Assembly (NCBI RefSeq): GCF_003797825.1
Contig: NZ_RKME01000002.1
Location: forward strand, 240,197 to 304,196
DNA length: 64,000 bases
Direction: 5' to 3'
Source: Gordonia sp. OPL2
GTDB lineage: Bacteria > Actinomycetota > Actinomycetes > Mycobacteriales > Mycobacteriaceae
Positions 10,572-19,762 of this stretch are shown here, in pieces. A model generated the notes under the pieces. That model saw nothing but the letters and a program-made list of their open reading frames with translations. It was not told the origin of the DNA and did not search any database. Position 1 is the first letter of the stretch, and the number at the start of each line of letters is the position of its first letter. Made by a program: the position numbers and the translations under genes.

Positions 10572-12065
10572 TCACTTCTGCGGCTGCGGGATGACGCGTC
10601 CGTCGGTGTCGGGGGCGATCGCGTCGTGGGAGACGAGGGCGTCGGTGCGTGACAACGACGGCCCCGCCACGAGAAGCGAGATCACCGGCCAGGGCGCCTT
10701 CGTGGGTTGCTCGCCGAGTCCGAGCACTTCACCAGCGCCGGCGTCGGCCACACCGAAGCGGACCCCGAAATCGCTCACGTAGTAGCGGGATTCGGCACGG
10801 GAGCTGTCCGGCTCGGCGCCGGTCACCTGGATGTACTCTCCGGTCCCGGGCCGCAGATAGACCTGGTCCACCCCCGGGCCACCGCCGTCGGCGGAGCTGA
10901 CCTGGACGGGTTTCGCACCGTCGGGCACCGGAAGTGCCCGCCCGACGAGGAACTGCGTCGTCGCGCTCGGATCGTCGGCGCCGCGCGACCACGCCCGGCA
11001 CAGAGTCCCCGCCGCGGTCACGTCGACAAGAGTCGGTGCACGAGTGGGGAATTCGCTGACCGGCAGACGCGCCGACACCGGACGCGCCGCGATGTCGCCC
11101 TGGGCGACCGTCCGGACCGGGGCGGCACCGTCCCGATCGGCCAGGCGCAGCATCTCGGCCGTCGCCTCGCTGATCTGCTGGACACCGTCACGCAGGACCA
11201 CGTAGAAGGTGGTCCGATCGTCGATGCCGACCGACTTCACGACCGAACCGACCCGGATGTCGTCGTCAGACAACGGTCCGGGCGAGCCCGCACCGTCGAT
11301 CCGCGGGACGGCCAGACGGTCGACCTCGGGAAACGTGTTGAGCAGTCCGGTGCTCATCGCCCGGGGCTCCACGCCTTCGAGCCCGAGAGCGCGCATCACC
11401 GGGACGCTCTCGGTGTCGACGGGTGCGCGCACCGTCGTCGGGACGCCGTCTCGGGACACCGTGTAGACCAGGGATGTCGTGCCGCCGTTGGTGATCAGCG
11501 CCGCATCGTCGGGGCCCGCGGGTGAGATCGCGTCCCCCAGGCTGGGGCGGTCACCGATGACCGACAGTGTGATGGTCTCGCCCGAGGAGTTCGGTGAGAC
11601 GGTGGCGCTGTCGCAGACCGTCCAGAACGATCCGCCACCGTGAGCCGAGGAATGCAGCGCCGACGGCGCCCCCGGGATACCCAGCAATGGACCGCGCGGA
11701 TAGGACGACAGCTTGCCGTCGGCGACCGACGTGGGTGCCTCGCTGCTGCCGGTGATCAGTCGTGCCGAAGCCAGGTTGAGCACGGGATGCAGTGTGCCGT
11801 CGACGAGGACATAGTTTCCCCCGCCGTTCTTGCTCACGACGATCTTCGCGTCACCGACCGAGCCCTGCGGCCGCACGAGGCCCCATACGCCGCATCCGCC
11901 GAGCACGAGAAGCCCCAGCACGGTGCCGACCAGGAGGGCCTGCACCTGGGATCGCATCGGGTCGTGCAGCATCCGGACGTCTCGCCGGACAAGCGCATGC
12001 TCCAGACGGCGCAGCAGGAAACGGTAACCGTTCACCTGGGCCTTGGTCGTCAACTGCCGAGCCAT
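10572..12065 (-). CDS. eccB: Type VII secretion protein EccB
   Basis: A 497-residue EccB: cytoplasmic N-terminus with the conserved RQLTTKAQVNGYRFLLRRL, HALVRRDVRMLHDP and SQVQALLVG segments, then one membrane helix (about residues 43-62, VGTVLGLLVLGGCGVWGLV), then a large extracytoplasmic domain with paired cysteines. EccB is a core subunit of the ESX membrane complex. It is divergent from eccE (146 bases between starts), but no eccC, eccD, mycP, esx or PE/PPE gene lies in the window. Confidence 0.93.
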   Translation of the reverse strand: MARQLTTKAQVNGYRFLLRRLEHALVRRDVRMLHDPMRSQVQALLVGTVLGLLVLGGCGVWGLVRPQGSVGDAKIVVSKNGGGNYVLVDGTLHPVLNLASARLITGSSEAPTSVADGKLSSYPRGPLLGIPGAPSALHSSAHGGGSFWTVCDSATVSPNSSGETITLSVIGDRPSLGDAISPAGPDDAALITNGGTTSLVYTVSRDGVPTTVRAPVDTESVPVMRALGLEGVEPRAMSTGLLNTFPEVDRLAVPRIDGAGSPGPLSDDDIRVGSVVKSVGIDDRTTFYVVLRDGVQQISEATAEMLRLADRDGAAPVRTVAQGDIAARPVSARLPVSEFPTRAPTLVDVTAAGTLCRAWSRGADDPSATTQFLVGRALPVPDGAKPVQVSSADGGGPGVDQVYLRPGTGEYIQVTGAEPDSSRAESRYYVSDFGVRFGVADAGAGEVLGLGEQPTKAPWPVISLLVAGPSLSRTDALVSHDAIAPDTDGRVIPQPQK

Positions 12066-12210
12066 CGTCCCCCCCTTCCGACTGCATGGCAGACGCAGCG
12101 TGGCCGCCGGTTCCCCTGATCAGGTGATCCCCGACGTTTCGCCGCGTAGTAGCGTAGCCGATACATTTTCCGCGGGTGTCGCGCCTGGCGCCCGTAGAAC
12201 AGGGGGAACC

Positions 12211-13950
12211 ATGGCGGACAGCGGCGTTTCCGTGCTGCCCATCGACCGTCGGGCAGGTCAGGGTCACCGCGATCGCCGCGCTCACCGGGGGATCACACTG
12301 TCCACGCTCGTCGTGATCGAGATCGTGCTGGCCGTTGGGCTGGGAGCGTGGGCCGCCTCCGGAAGTCCACTCGGCTGGATCGCCCTCGCCGTCGCCGGGG
12401 TCGCATCGCTCACCCTCATCCCCGTGCGCGGGCATCGCTCCCTCGTTGGCCGCTGGTCACAACGCATGGGCTTCGTCTGGGCTCGGGCCCGTCGGCCATC
12501 GGCCGATCTGACGCCGCCCTCATTCGACATCCCGGCCTCCCCGTCACCAGCCGGCAACTCGTCCGTCCGCAGCGGCGCCGGCAACGACACGATCGGCGCA
12601 CGGTGGGTCGAGGACACCCTGATCACGGTGCTGCGGGTGGCCCCCGCCGGACCCGCGGTCACGTACCTGACGCCGGGCCGGTCCGCGGTGGCCGACACGG
12701 CAGGGCAGGTGGTCCCGCTCGCCGCGTTGGCCGAGTGCATCAATCCGTTCGACATCCGCCTCGACTCGATCGAGATCATCAGTCACGGCGTCCGCAGCTG
12801 GGGTGGAGGTCCGATCGCGCAGACCTATCATCGGACGCTGGGTCCGCTGGCCGCGACCGCCCACCGGTCGGTCCTCGTCGTCCTCCGGTTGAATCCGCTC
12901 GACTGCGCCGACGCCGTCGCGCGGCGTGGTGGTGGCGCCGTCGGCGCCCTCCGCACGGCGACGATCACGACCCGACGGGTGGCGAAACGGCTGTCGGAGA
13001 GCGGCTTGCGGGTGTCGATCCTCAGCGGCGCGGAGATCACCTCGGTCACCGGCCAGCTGGCCGAGGGCGCCCCTCTCGACGACATGACCGAGGACTGGGA
13101 TTCGATAGCGTCGGGACAGCTTCGATTCCGCAGTGCCGCAATCGATCCCGCAGCCCTTGCGCACGTGCTGGGTTCGGTGTGGGTGAACTCCGCACTGTCC
13201 ACCACCGCGACCGTCCGGCTACGCCACGACGCCGGCGGCGAACTCGAGGTCAGCGGGTTGATCCGATTCGCCGAGCTCCCGTCCGCCGGACGTACCGCCG
13301 ATCCCCTGCCCGAGGGCCTGAGGGCGTTGGAGGGACATCAGTTCGACGCCCTCGCCGCAAGTCTGCCGATCGCCGTGCCCGGACGCCTGGACCGGACGCT
13401 GCCGTCGCTGCACGGTGTCGAGGCCGAGCAACTCCTACGGACACTGACGGTGCCCGCCAGCGGGTGTGGGCAGTTGGTCGGTGCCGACCACGGCGGCCGC
13501 GCGGTGGCGGTCCCCCTTGTCGGTCCCGACGTCCGTTCGGTGGCCATCGCCGCCGGCCCGCAGGTCGTCGCCCAGGTGACCCTGCGGGCTGTGGCGATCG
13601 GTGCGGCGGTGACCGTGCACACGGTGCGCCCGGACCGATGGCAACACCTGATCGGGACGGTCGGCGATCTGCGGCGACTGGCGTTGAGCTCCGACCGTGT
13701 TCAGACGCCGGCCGGCCACCGGGTCACCATCTTCGACGGACTCACCGGTCCGCCCCCGGAACCGAACACCACCCACATCACCGTGCTCGCCGCCGGCGAC
13801 CCGCGGGTGGGTGAATTGGTCCCCGACGCCGCCGTGGTCCTCCGTCAGGATCCGCGAGCGCCGCAGGACATCTCGATCACGACGGCGAACGAACGCGTCG
13901 CGGTGACCATGGTGGCGACCCCCGACGAGTGGAATTACATCGGGCGGTGA
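12211..13950 (+). CDS. eccE: Type VII secretion protein EccE
   Basis: Start is the ATG at 12211 with AGGGGGA just upstream, giving 579 residues. Two adjacent N-terminal membrane helices (about residues 28-48 LSTLVVIEIVLAVGLGAWAA and 53-70 WIALAVAGVASLTLIPV) precede a long soluble domain, the EccE architecture. EccE lies at the edge of the ESX membrane complex. The sequence between residues 95 and 120 is a Pro/Ser-rich linker. The protein is diverged; the call rests on topology, length and pairing with eccB. It converges on manA. Confidence 0.8.
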   Translation: MADSGVSVLPIDRRAGQGHRDRRAHRGITLSTLVVIEIVLAVGLGAWAASGSPLGWIALAVAGVASLTLIPVRGHRSLVGRWSQRMGFVWARARRPSADLTPPSFDIPASPSPAGNSSVRSGAGNDTIGARWVEDTLITVLRVAPAGPAVTYLTPGRSAVADTAGQVVPLAALAECINPFDIRLDSIEIISHGVRSWGGGPIAQTYHRTLGPLAATAHRSVLVVLRLNPLDCADAVARRGGGAVGALRTATITTRRVAKRLSESGLRVSILSGAEITSVTGQLAEGAPLDDMTEDWDSIASGQLRFRSAAIDPAALAHVLGSVWVNSALSTTATVRLRHDAGGELEVSGLIRFAELPSAGRTADPLPEGLRALEGHQFDALAASLPIAVPGRLDRTLPSLHGVEAEQLLRTLTVPASGCGQLVGADHGGRAVAVPLVGPDVRSVAIAAGPQVVAQVTLRAVAIGAAVTVHTVRPDRWQHLIGTVGDLRRLALSSDRVQTPAGHRVTIFDGLTGPPPEPNTTHITVLAAGDPRVGELVPDAAVVLRQDPRAPQDISITTANERVAVTMVATPDEWNYIGR

Positions 13951-13962
13951 TCCACCCCGGTG

Positions 13963-15213
13963 TCAGTCGGACGCCACCGGGACCAGAGCGCGGAAGAACA
14001 CGGCCCGCGATGCCGTCGCATGCACCACGACGTCGGGCTCGTCGTCGCCGATCCAGATCGCCTGACCGGCCCGCACACTGATCGGATGGCCACCGGCCGG
14101 GCGGACGTCGATCGAGCCCTGCAGCACCGTGAGGATCTGCGGACCGGGCATGTCGAAGCAGATCGACGACGCGTACAGGAGTCCGGTCCCGTCGAGCTCC
14201 ACCCGGGAGAGGCGGAACTCGGGCGCGGGGGTCAGGTAGATCCGTTCGGCGCCGACCGTGCGGATCCGCGGCGTGATGTCGGCGACGTCGGCGGGCGTGA
14301 AGTCGAGCACCCGCAGCAGTTCCGGCACATCGATGTGTTTGGGCGTCAGTCCACCGCGCAGGACATTGTCGGAGTTCGCCATGATCTCCACGCCGGTCCC
14401 GCGAAGGTACGCGTGCAAGTTCCCCGCCGGCAGATACAGACCTTCACCGGGCTCGAGGTGGATGCGATTGAGCAGCAGTGACGCCAGGACTCCCGGGTCC
14501 CGGGGATACACCTCGCCGAGTTCGAGGACCGTACGCAGCTCGGCGGTGAAGCGGCCGTCACCGCCACCGAGCAGGTCGACCGCCCCGGTCAGCACCGCCG
14601 GGACCAGAGTGGCGATACTTGCGTCCGGCAGCGTCAGCCAGGTGGTGAACAGGGCGCGGAGACCTTCTGAATCCGGTTGACCGGCAAGCATTCCCAGGTA
14701 CGGATCGAGTTCGCTGACCTGCAGCTCACGAAGCAGCTCGACGGTGACACGCGGATCGCGGAAGCCGGCCAGCGCCTCGAAGTCCGTCAGCGCGACGATG
14801 AGTTCCGGTTTGTGCCACGGGTCCCGATAGTTGCGATCGGCCGCGTCGATGCGCAGACCCTGGGCGTTCTCGCGATCGAAGCCCTCGCGCGCCTGTTCCG
14901 AGCTCGGGTGCGCCTGCAGAGACAGCGGCTCCTCGGCGGCCAGGATCTTCATCAGGAACGGCAGGCGCCCCTCGAAGGAGGCCACCGTACGTTCCCCGAG
15001 CATCCCGATCTGATCGGAGTCGATGGCGGTGAGGAGATCGCTGTCGGAGTCACCGTCGGCGCCCACGCACACCGCCGGGCCCGCCGGATGGGCGCCGAAC
15101 CACAGTTCGGCCTCGGGGTGCGGTGACGGCACCGCCTTGCCGCGCAACGAGGCGATCGCGGTGCGCGATCCCCAGGCATAGGGCCGCACCACACCGTCGA
15201 GAGTCCTCATCAC
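13963..15213 (-). CDS. manA: Mannose-6-phosphate isomerase, class I
   Basis: A 415-416-residue type I phosphomannose isomerase that interconverts fructose-6-phosphate and mannose-6-phosphate for mannose donors used in PIM/LAM. The zinc/active-site segments LQAHPSSEQAREGF, HKPELIVALTDFEALAGF and the C-terminal cupin region NVLRGGLTPKHIDVPELL are typical. The start is GTG 15213 or the immediately following ATG 15210. It is one base from the TobH-like gene and probably co-transcribed with it. Confidence 0.95.
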   Translation of the reverse strand: MMRTLDGVVRPYAWGSRTAIASLRGKAVPSPHPEAELWFGAHPAGPAVCVGADGDSDSDLLTAIDSDQIGMLGERTVASFEGRLPFLMKILAAEEPLSLQAHPSSEQAREGFDRENAQGLRIDAADRNYRDPWHKPELIVALTDFEALAGFRDPRVTVELLRELQVSELDPYLGMLAGQPDSEGLRALFTTWLTLPDASIATLVPAVLTGAVDLLGGGDGRFTAELRTVLELGEVYPRDPGVLASLLLNRIHLEPGEGLYLPAGNLHAYLRGTGVEIMANSDNVLRGGLTPKHIDVPELLRVLDFTPADVADITPRIRTVGAERIYLTPAPEFRLSRVELDGTGLLYASSICFDMPGPQILTVLQGSIDVRPAGGHPISVRAGQAIWIGDDEPDVVVHATASRAVFFRALVPVASD

Positions 15214-15214
15214 C

Positions 15215-16327
15215 TCAGGTCCTGATCAGCCGGAGATACACGGCGGCCATCTCGATGCGCAACGTCAGGAGCAACAACGACGTCAGGTCGTCGGGCGCGT
15301 CGCCGGACGGGTCCTCGGGCGTCCGTTCCGGCGTGCCGCCGACCGTCTCCTCGTCCGTCGCACCGATGAGGACGTCGACATCACCGATCGCGTCGAAATG
15401 GCGCCGGGCGAACAACTCCCGTCGCGGGGCGCTGACGACGAAGACCCGCGGCGGGGCCTCTCCCGCCGGGCCGTCGATCTCCGGATCGTGGAAGATCGAA
15501 TCCGACGGCGCCGAACCGGTGCGTTCAGACCATTCGCGCACGATGCGGGCAACGTCGCCGACCTCGGCCACGGCACCGATCGTGCCGGCGACGGCGATCA
15601 GCGCTCGGGCGGCCTGACCGGCGATGACCGAGGTCCCCGGGGTATCGCCCACCCAGACGGCCGGCCGGTCCTCGAGTCGTGCCGCCAGGGTCTTCGCGTG
15701 GTTGTGGAAACTCTCGTTGGCCGGATGGTTGGCGCCCGCCTCCCCGTCGAGTGCATCGGCGAGGTCGCCGACGTCGGGGATGCGGCCGGTGAACCTGACC
15801 TGGGTGAGCGACACGAACACGGCGAGCAGGGCGGCGACGAAGCCGGGAAAGCGGAATCTCGAGTCGACGGACACACGGGGCGACAGATCGATCCCGCTGC
15901 CGCCCAGAGCATCTCGCAGCGGCCCCTCGATCGGCACCGCCACCACGACCTCGGCACGCCTGCGCACGGATCGGGCCGCGGCATCGGCGAGCACCCGGTC
16001 CCCCGCGTCGTCTCCGGCGAGCACGACGACGTCGAGCGGTCCGATCCAACCCGGCAGGGCGGGGGCGGAGACGATCGGCACGTCGATGCGCGCGCTGACC
16101 GCGGCGGTGACGAGCTGTGCCGCCTGCGATGCCGAGCCGGACGATCCACAGACGATGACGACGCTACGTGGACGCAGCTGCGTGAGCGGTTCGAGAACGC
16201 CTTCGCGGCGGGCCTCGGCGACGGATCGGACCTGCGCCCCGGCCAGGGCCACCGACGGGAGCAGCCCGTCCACGTCGGCGGCGATCAGCTCCTCGACATC
16301 GTCGAGGTCGGGGGCACCGGTTCGCAT
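15215..16327 (-). CDS. SIS-domain / TobH-like protein upstream of manA
   Basis: About 370 residues from ATG 16327 (an in-frame GTG at 16345 is also possible). It corresponds in position and general character to M. tuberculosis Rv3256c, annotated as TobH-like: an N-terminal sugar-isomerase-like region with VVIVCGSSGSASQAAQLV followed by VVVLAGDDAGDRVLADAA, and a C-terminal phosphoglucose-isomerase-like half (NHPANESFHNHAKTLA). It may bind a sugar phosphate; no activity is established. It lies directly before manA. The phosphomannomutase gene that follows it upstream in mycobacteria is absent here. Confidence 0.75.
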   Translation of the reverse strand: MRTGAPDLDDVEELIAADVDGLLPSVALAGAQVRSVAEARREGVLEPLTQLRPRSVVIVCGSSGSASQAAQLVTAAVSARIDVPIVSAPALPGWIGPLDVVVLAGDDAGDRVLADAAARSVRRRAEVVVAVPIEGPLRDALGGSGIDLSPRVSVDSRFRFPGFVAALLAVFVSLTQVRFTGRIPDVGDLADALDGEAGANHPANESFHNHAKTLAARLEDRPAVWVGDTPGTSVIAGQAARALIAVAGTIGAVAEVGDVARIVREWSERTGSAPSDSIFHDPEIDGPAGEAPPRVFVVSAPRRELFARRHFDAIGDVDVLIGATDEETVGGTPERTPEDPSGDAPDDLTSLLLLTLRIEMAAVYLRLIRT

Positions 16328-16425
16328 GACATCCACCCTAGCCACGCGGCCGGGTCCGTGCGCAGACGGCCGCCACGGTATACGGGCGATCAGGGCGTCG
16401 GCCGAGTGGACGGTCTCGTCGAGAG

Positions 16426-16908
16426 TCAGTCAATGGGATCGGGCAGGACGCGCAGGTGCCCACGACGACCCGGTCGAGGCCGCGCCGCCGACGACGGCCG
16501 TCGCGGCGCATCGTCGCCCCGAGACGAGGACTCGGCTCCCTGGGCGTTGCCACGGGCCGCGCGATGACGGCCTGCCGGGGCGTCCTCGAGCCCGTCGAAC
16601 AGATCAGGGAACCCCGGGGCCACCTCGACCCGGTCGGCCCCGCCGACCTCGCGGACCGCCTCCGCGAGCGCGGTCAATTCGTAGTCCTCGGCGACCGGTG
16701 CCGAGAATCCGCGCTCACTGCGCAGCATCTCCCAGCCGCGCGGAACGGTGATGCGACGCGCATGGTCCTCGCAGAGATCCCAGGAGTGCGGCTCGGCGCT
16801 ACTGGCCAGCGGACCGATCACCGCCGTCGACTCGGCGTAGACGAAGGTCAGGGTAGCCACCGCGGAACGGGCGCAGCCGGGCCTGCAGCACTGTCGGGGA
16901 AGCTTCAC
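16426..16908 (-). CDS. DUF3499 protein (zinc-ribbon-like, Rv3258c type)
   Basis: The conserved part begins at the GTG at 16908 (VKLPRQCCRPGCARSAVATL), giving 160 residues; an ATG at 16989 is in frame but would add an unconserved Cys/Arg-rich tail. The CCRPGC...CEDHARR pattern suggests a bound metal. The C-terminal 50 residues are Arg/Pro/Ala-rich. This family lies near whiB2 and manA throughout the mycolata. Function unknown. It is divergent from the metallopeptidase-like gene. Confidence 0.8.
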   Translation of the reverse strand: MKLPRQCCRPGCARSAVATLTFVYAESTAVIGPLASSAEPHSWDLCEDHARRITVPRGWEMLRSERGFSAPVAEDYELTALAEAVREVGGADRVEVAPGFPDLFDGLEDAPAGRHRAARGNAQGAESSSRGDDAPRRPSSAARPRPGRRGHLRVLPDPID

Positions 16909-17017
16909 GCTGATGAGGTTATCCCCAGCCGCCGGTCTGCACAGTCGGCGACACGCGCGCGCACACCAAACGCACCTCACACGAGACATCTCGCCGACGA
17001 CTACCTACACTCTCGTC

Positions 17018-17623
17018 ATGCGTTTTGATCCACCCCGGCCGTCCCGCGGTCGCGCCGACGACCCGCGAGGTCGCGCATCGGACCCGCGGGGCCGGGGTGG
17101 CGATCAGCGTCTGCCGGACGGCCGCGGCCGGGGGCCCGATCCGCGGGCCACGACCCTTCGTCGGACGACACGACCAGCACGTCTGCGGGACCGGCGTGGG
17201 CGTGGGCTCCGGGCGCCGTTGCTGCCCCAGACCGTTCCGGCGTTCACCAGTCGCGCCGATTCGTTCGACGGCATCGCGCTGGAGGCCTTCGCGGAGATCG
17301 ACACCCGCTGGCACGATCGGCTGGCCGGTCTCGACATCGCGGTCGACGACATCCCGCGCATGTTGCCCAAGGATCCGGAGTCCATCCAGTGGCCCGATGA
17401 GGTGACCGCCGACGGGGCCGTGCCGTTGGCGCGGCTCATCCCGGCCGGTGTGGATCTGCACGGCCAGCCCACCCGCGCCCAGATCATCCTGTTCCGCCGG
17501 CCGCTGGAGATCCGCGCGCGGCGAGGTGCCGATCTGTTGGAACTGGTGCACGAGGTGCTGGTGCAGCAGGTGGCCACACACCTCGGCGTCGACGAGGACA
17601 CCATCGACCGCGGACCCGAGTGA
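17018..17623 (+). CDS. Zincin-like metallopeptidase family protein (Rv3259 type), active site degenerate
   Basis: 201 residues from ATG 17018. The first 65 are an Arg/Gly/Asp/Pro-rich disordered tail. The conserved domain begins at TSRADSFDGIALEAF and runs through PRMLPKDPES, LARLIPAGVDLHG and TRAQIILFRRPLE. Where active members carry HExxH, this protein reads VHEVLVQQVATHLGV, so only the first His-Glu survives; the actinobacterial Rv3259 branch looks similar as I recall it. It may be a structural rather than catalytic protein. It lies in the conserved DUF3499 - metallopeptidase - whiB2 block. Confidence 0.75.
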   Translation: MRFDPPRPSRGRADDPRGRASDPRGRGGDQRLPDGRGRGPDPRATTLRRTTRPARLRDRRGRGLRAPLLPQTVPAFTSRADSFDGIALEAFAEIDTRWHDRLAGLDIAVDDIPRMLPKDPESIQWPDEVTADGAVPLARLIPAGVDLHGQPTRAQIILFRRPLEIRARRGADLLELVHEVLVQQVATHLGVDEDTIDRGPE

Positions 17624-17728
17624 TTCCGCCACGCACGCCGGCTCGGACCTGACCGACCACAGCTCGCGTTCCGCGATCTCCTCGCGCCGCCGAACCCGGG
17701 ATGCCCGGGAGCCAGCCGGGCGTCGAAC

Positions 17729-18208
17729 TCAGATGATGCCGCGCTTGAGACGACGACGCTCACGCTCGGAGAGACCGCCCCAGATGCCGAAGCGCTCGTC
17801 GTTGTGCAACGCGTACTCCAGGCACTCCGACTTCACCTCGCATCCCTGGCATATCCGCTTGGCCTCCCGGGTCGATCCGCCCTTCTCGGGGAAGAACGCC
17901 TCGGGGTCGGTCTGCGCACACAGGGCACGATCCTGCCATTGCTCTTCGACGGCCTCGAAGAGGTCGTCGAAGTCGTTGGGCACCAAGGAAAGATGCCGAC
18001 CTTGAGTCCACGGGGAATTACCGACCGGTTCGGGAGTGCCGCCGCCCACATTCGGCTTCATCAGCGAATCACCCAACAAGCCAAGGTGATTCGCACCCAC
18101 GTCGGCGCCGGCCAATTCTTCGGCACGGTCAGTCGAGTCGGCAGAGCTGCGGGGATCGGAAAAGTTGCGTGGTTCAAGGGGATTGCCGATCGGGTTCTCA
18201 AAAGCCAT
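17729..18208 (-). CDS. whiB2: WhiB2 iron-sulfur transcription factor (WhmD)
   Basis: A WhiB-family protein of 159 residues with four cysteines for a [4Fe-4S] cluster (DRALCAQTDPEAFF and RICQGCEVKSECLEYAL), the GIWGG turn, and the basic C-terminal tail SERERRRLKRGII that binds DNA. WhiB2 controls septation and cell division in mycobacteria and Streptomyces. The start at 18208 is supported by a strong AGGAGG eight bases upstream, so the unconserved 80-residue N-terminal extension is real. A likely promoter lies about 195-230 bases further upstream. Confidence 0.95.
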   Translation of the reverse strand: MAFENPIGNPLEPRNFSDPRSSADSTDRAEELAGADVGANHLGLLGDSLMKPNVGGGTPEPVGNSPWTQGRHLSLVPNDFDDLFEAVEEQWQDRALCAQTDPEAFFPEKGGSTREAKRICQGCEVKSECLEYALHNDERFGIWGGLSERERRRLKRGII

Positions 18209-18409
18209 CGTCGGCGCCTCCTAGCTCGAGAAGTCTGTCAGTTCCAGTCATCGGTGTCCGCGGCAACCATGCCGCCCCACCTGTTCTGCCCACACCATCG
18301 ATCTTCACCGTGTGTCCGGGTACCTCACCCACTGAGCCATTCGAACAAATGATCGAAAGCCTTGCGCTCCATCAGTTCTCGATCTCAAACTCAGAATGAC
18401 ACTGATGTG

Positions 18410-18439
18410 ATTACACACGTGATGGACCACTGCGGTCAA
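18410..18439 (-). promoter_or_regulatory. Candidate whiB2 promoter
   Basis: On the minus strand TTGACC (18439-18434) and TGTAAT (18415-18410) are separated by 18 bases, close to a housekeeping sigma-70 promoter. It would start RNA near 18403 and leave a leader of about 195 bases before whiB2. The remainder of the 18209-18682 gap (whiB2/fbiA divergent region) is AT-richer than the genes and holds nothing else I can name. Confidence 0.5.
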
Positions 18440-18682
18440 GTTAAAGCGAAAGATTCCTTAATACCATCACTCATCCGGAACACTCGGTCTCGACACGGCA
18501 CGGGGTTGCGGACATCAGCAAAGTCACAGATCTGCGATCCCCTCCCCCGAGAGCGCCACCTATGGTAGCCAATCCGCCGGCGTCCGCGCCGCCGCCCGGT
18601 GCGCAAGCCTGCGTGACCACCCACAACAGGCGCAACGACCGCGCCGGAGGCACCCCTCGGCTCGATCACTACAGTGAACAAG

Positions 18683-19762
18683 GTGAAAGTGACGGTCCTC
18701 GTCGGTGGCGTCGGTGGCGCCCGCTTCCTGTCCGGTGTCCGGGAATTGCTCGGGCCCACGCCCTTTCCCGACCCTGCCGAACGGGGATCGGACGATTCGT
18801 CGGATCGGGGTGCGAATCATCCGGATGACCGACAACACGAGGTCACCGCGATCGTCAACGTCGGCGACGACGCGTGGATGCACGGTGTCCGGATCTGTCC
18901 CGATCTCGACACCTGCATGTACACCCTCGGTGGCGGCATCGACCGCGAGCGGGGATGGGGCCGCGTCGGCGAGACCTGGCACGCCAAGGAGGAATTGGCC
19001 GCCTACGGCGCCGATCCCGATTGGTTCGGACTCGGTGACCGCGACCTCGCGACCCATCTCATCCGCACCCAGATGCTCGATGCCGGGTATCGGCTCTCCG
19101 ACGTCACGGCAGCGCTGTGCCGCCGATGGCAGCCAGGAGTGAGGTTGATCCCGGTCACCGACGACCGTCACGAGACCCACGTGGTGGTATCCAAACCCGG
19201 CGGCGAGGACGGCGAGCAGGTCGCCATCCACTTCCAGGAATGGTGGGTACGCCACCGTGCACAGATCCCCACCTTCGGTTTCGCCCAGGTCGGCTCCGAC
19301 GACACCCGCACCGCCCCCGGTGTCGAGGACGCGATCGCCGAGGCCGACGTCGTCCTCGTGGCACCCAGCAATCCGGTCGTCAGTATCGGGGCGATCGTGA
19401 GTGTGCCCGGGGTCCGCAGCGCGTTGCGCACGACCTCGGCTCCGGTCGTGGGCATCTCGCCGGTCATCGACAACCGGCCGCTGCGCGGGATGGCCGACGA
19501 ATGTCTCTCGGTCATCGGCGTGGAGACCTCCGCCGAGGCCATCGCGGCACACTACGGCGCCCGGAGTGCCAACGGCATCCTCGACGGGTGGCTGATCGCC
19601 GACGGTGACCACGCCGCGGTCGACGGCATCGCGATCGGTTCGGCACCGCTGCTGATGAGCGACCCGACGGTGACGGCCCAGATGGTGCGAGACGCGTGCG
19701 CGCTGGTCGGCGTCGCCACACCCGACCGCAACGTCGGCGCGAACCCCGGGCGACCGTCGTGA
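18683..19762 (+). CDS. fbiA: FbiA (CofD), phospholactyl/PEP transferase of F420 synthesis
   Basis: FbiA moves a phosphoenolpyruvate- or lactate-derived group from the guanylylated intermediate onto FO, giving dehydro-F420-0 or F420-0. From GTG 18683 it is 359 residues (GTG 18674 adds three). Signatures are the N-terminal [37 protein letters not shown] and the C-terminal [19 protein letters not shown] stretch around residues 30-50 (Asp/Arg-rich) is an insertion relative to the usual protein. The stop overlaps fbiB's GTG, so the two are translationally coupled. Confidence 0.95.
   Translation: MKVTVLVGGVGGARFLSGVRELLGPTPFPDPAERGSDDSSDRGANHPDDRQHEVTAIVNVGDDAWMHGVRICPDLDTCMYTLGGGIDRERGWGRVGETWHAKEELAAYGADPDWFGLGDRDLATHLIRTQMLDAGYRLSDVTAALCRRWQPGVRLIPVTDDRHETHVVVSKPGGEDGEQVAIHFQEWWVRHRAQIPTFGFAQVGSDDTRTAPGVEDAIAEADVVLVAPSNPVVSIGAIVSVPGVRSALRTTSAPVVGISPVIDNRPLRGMADECLSVIGVETSAEAIAAHYGARSANGILDGWLIADGDHAAVDGIAIGSAPLLMSDPTVTAQMVRDACALVGVATPDRNVGANPGRPS

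Noticed and set aside
16909..16989. ATG 16989 as start of the DUF3499 gene
   Set aside because: The additional Cys/Arg-rich residues have no place in the family; the conserved domain begins at GTG 16908.
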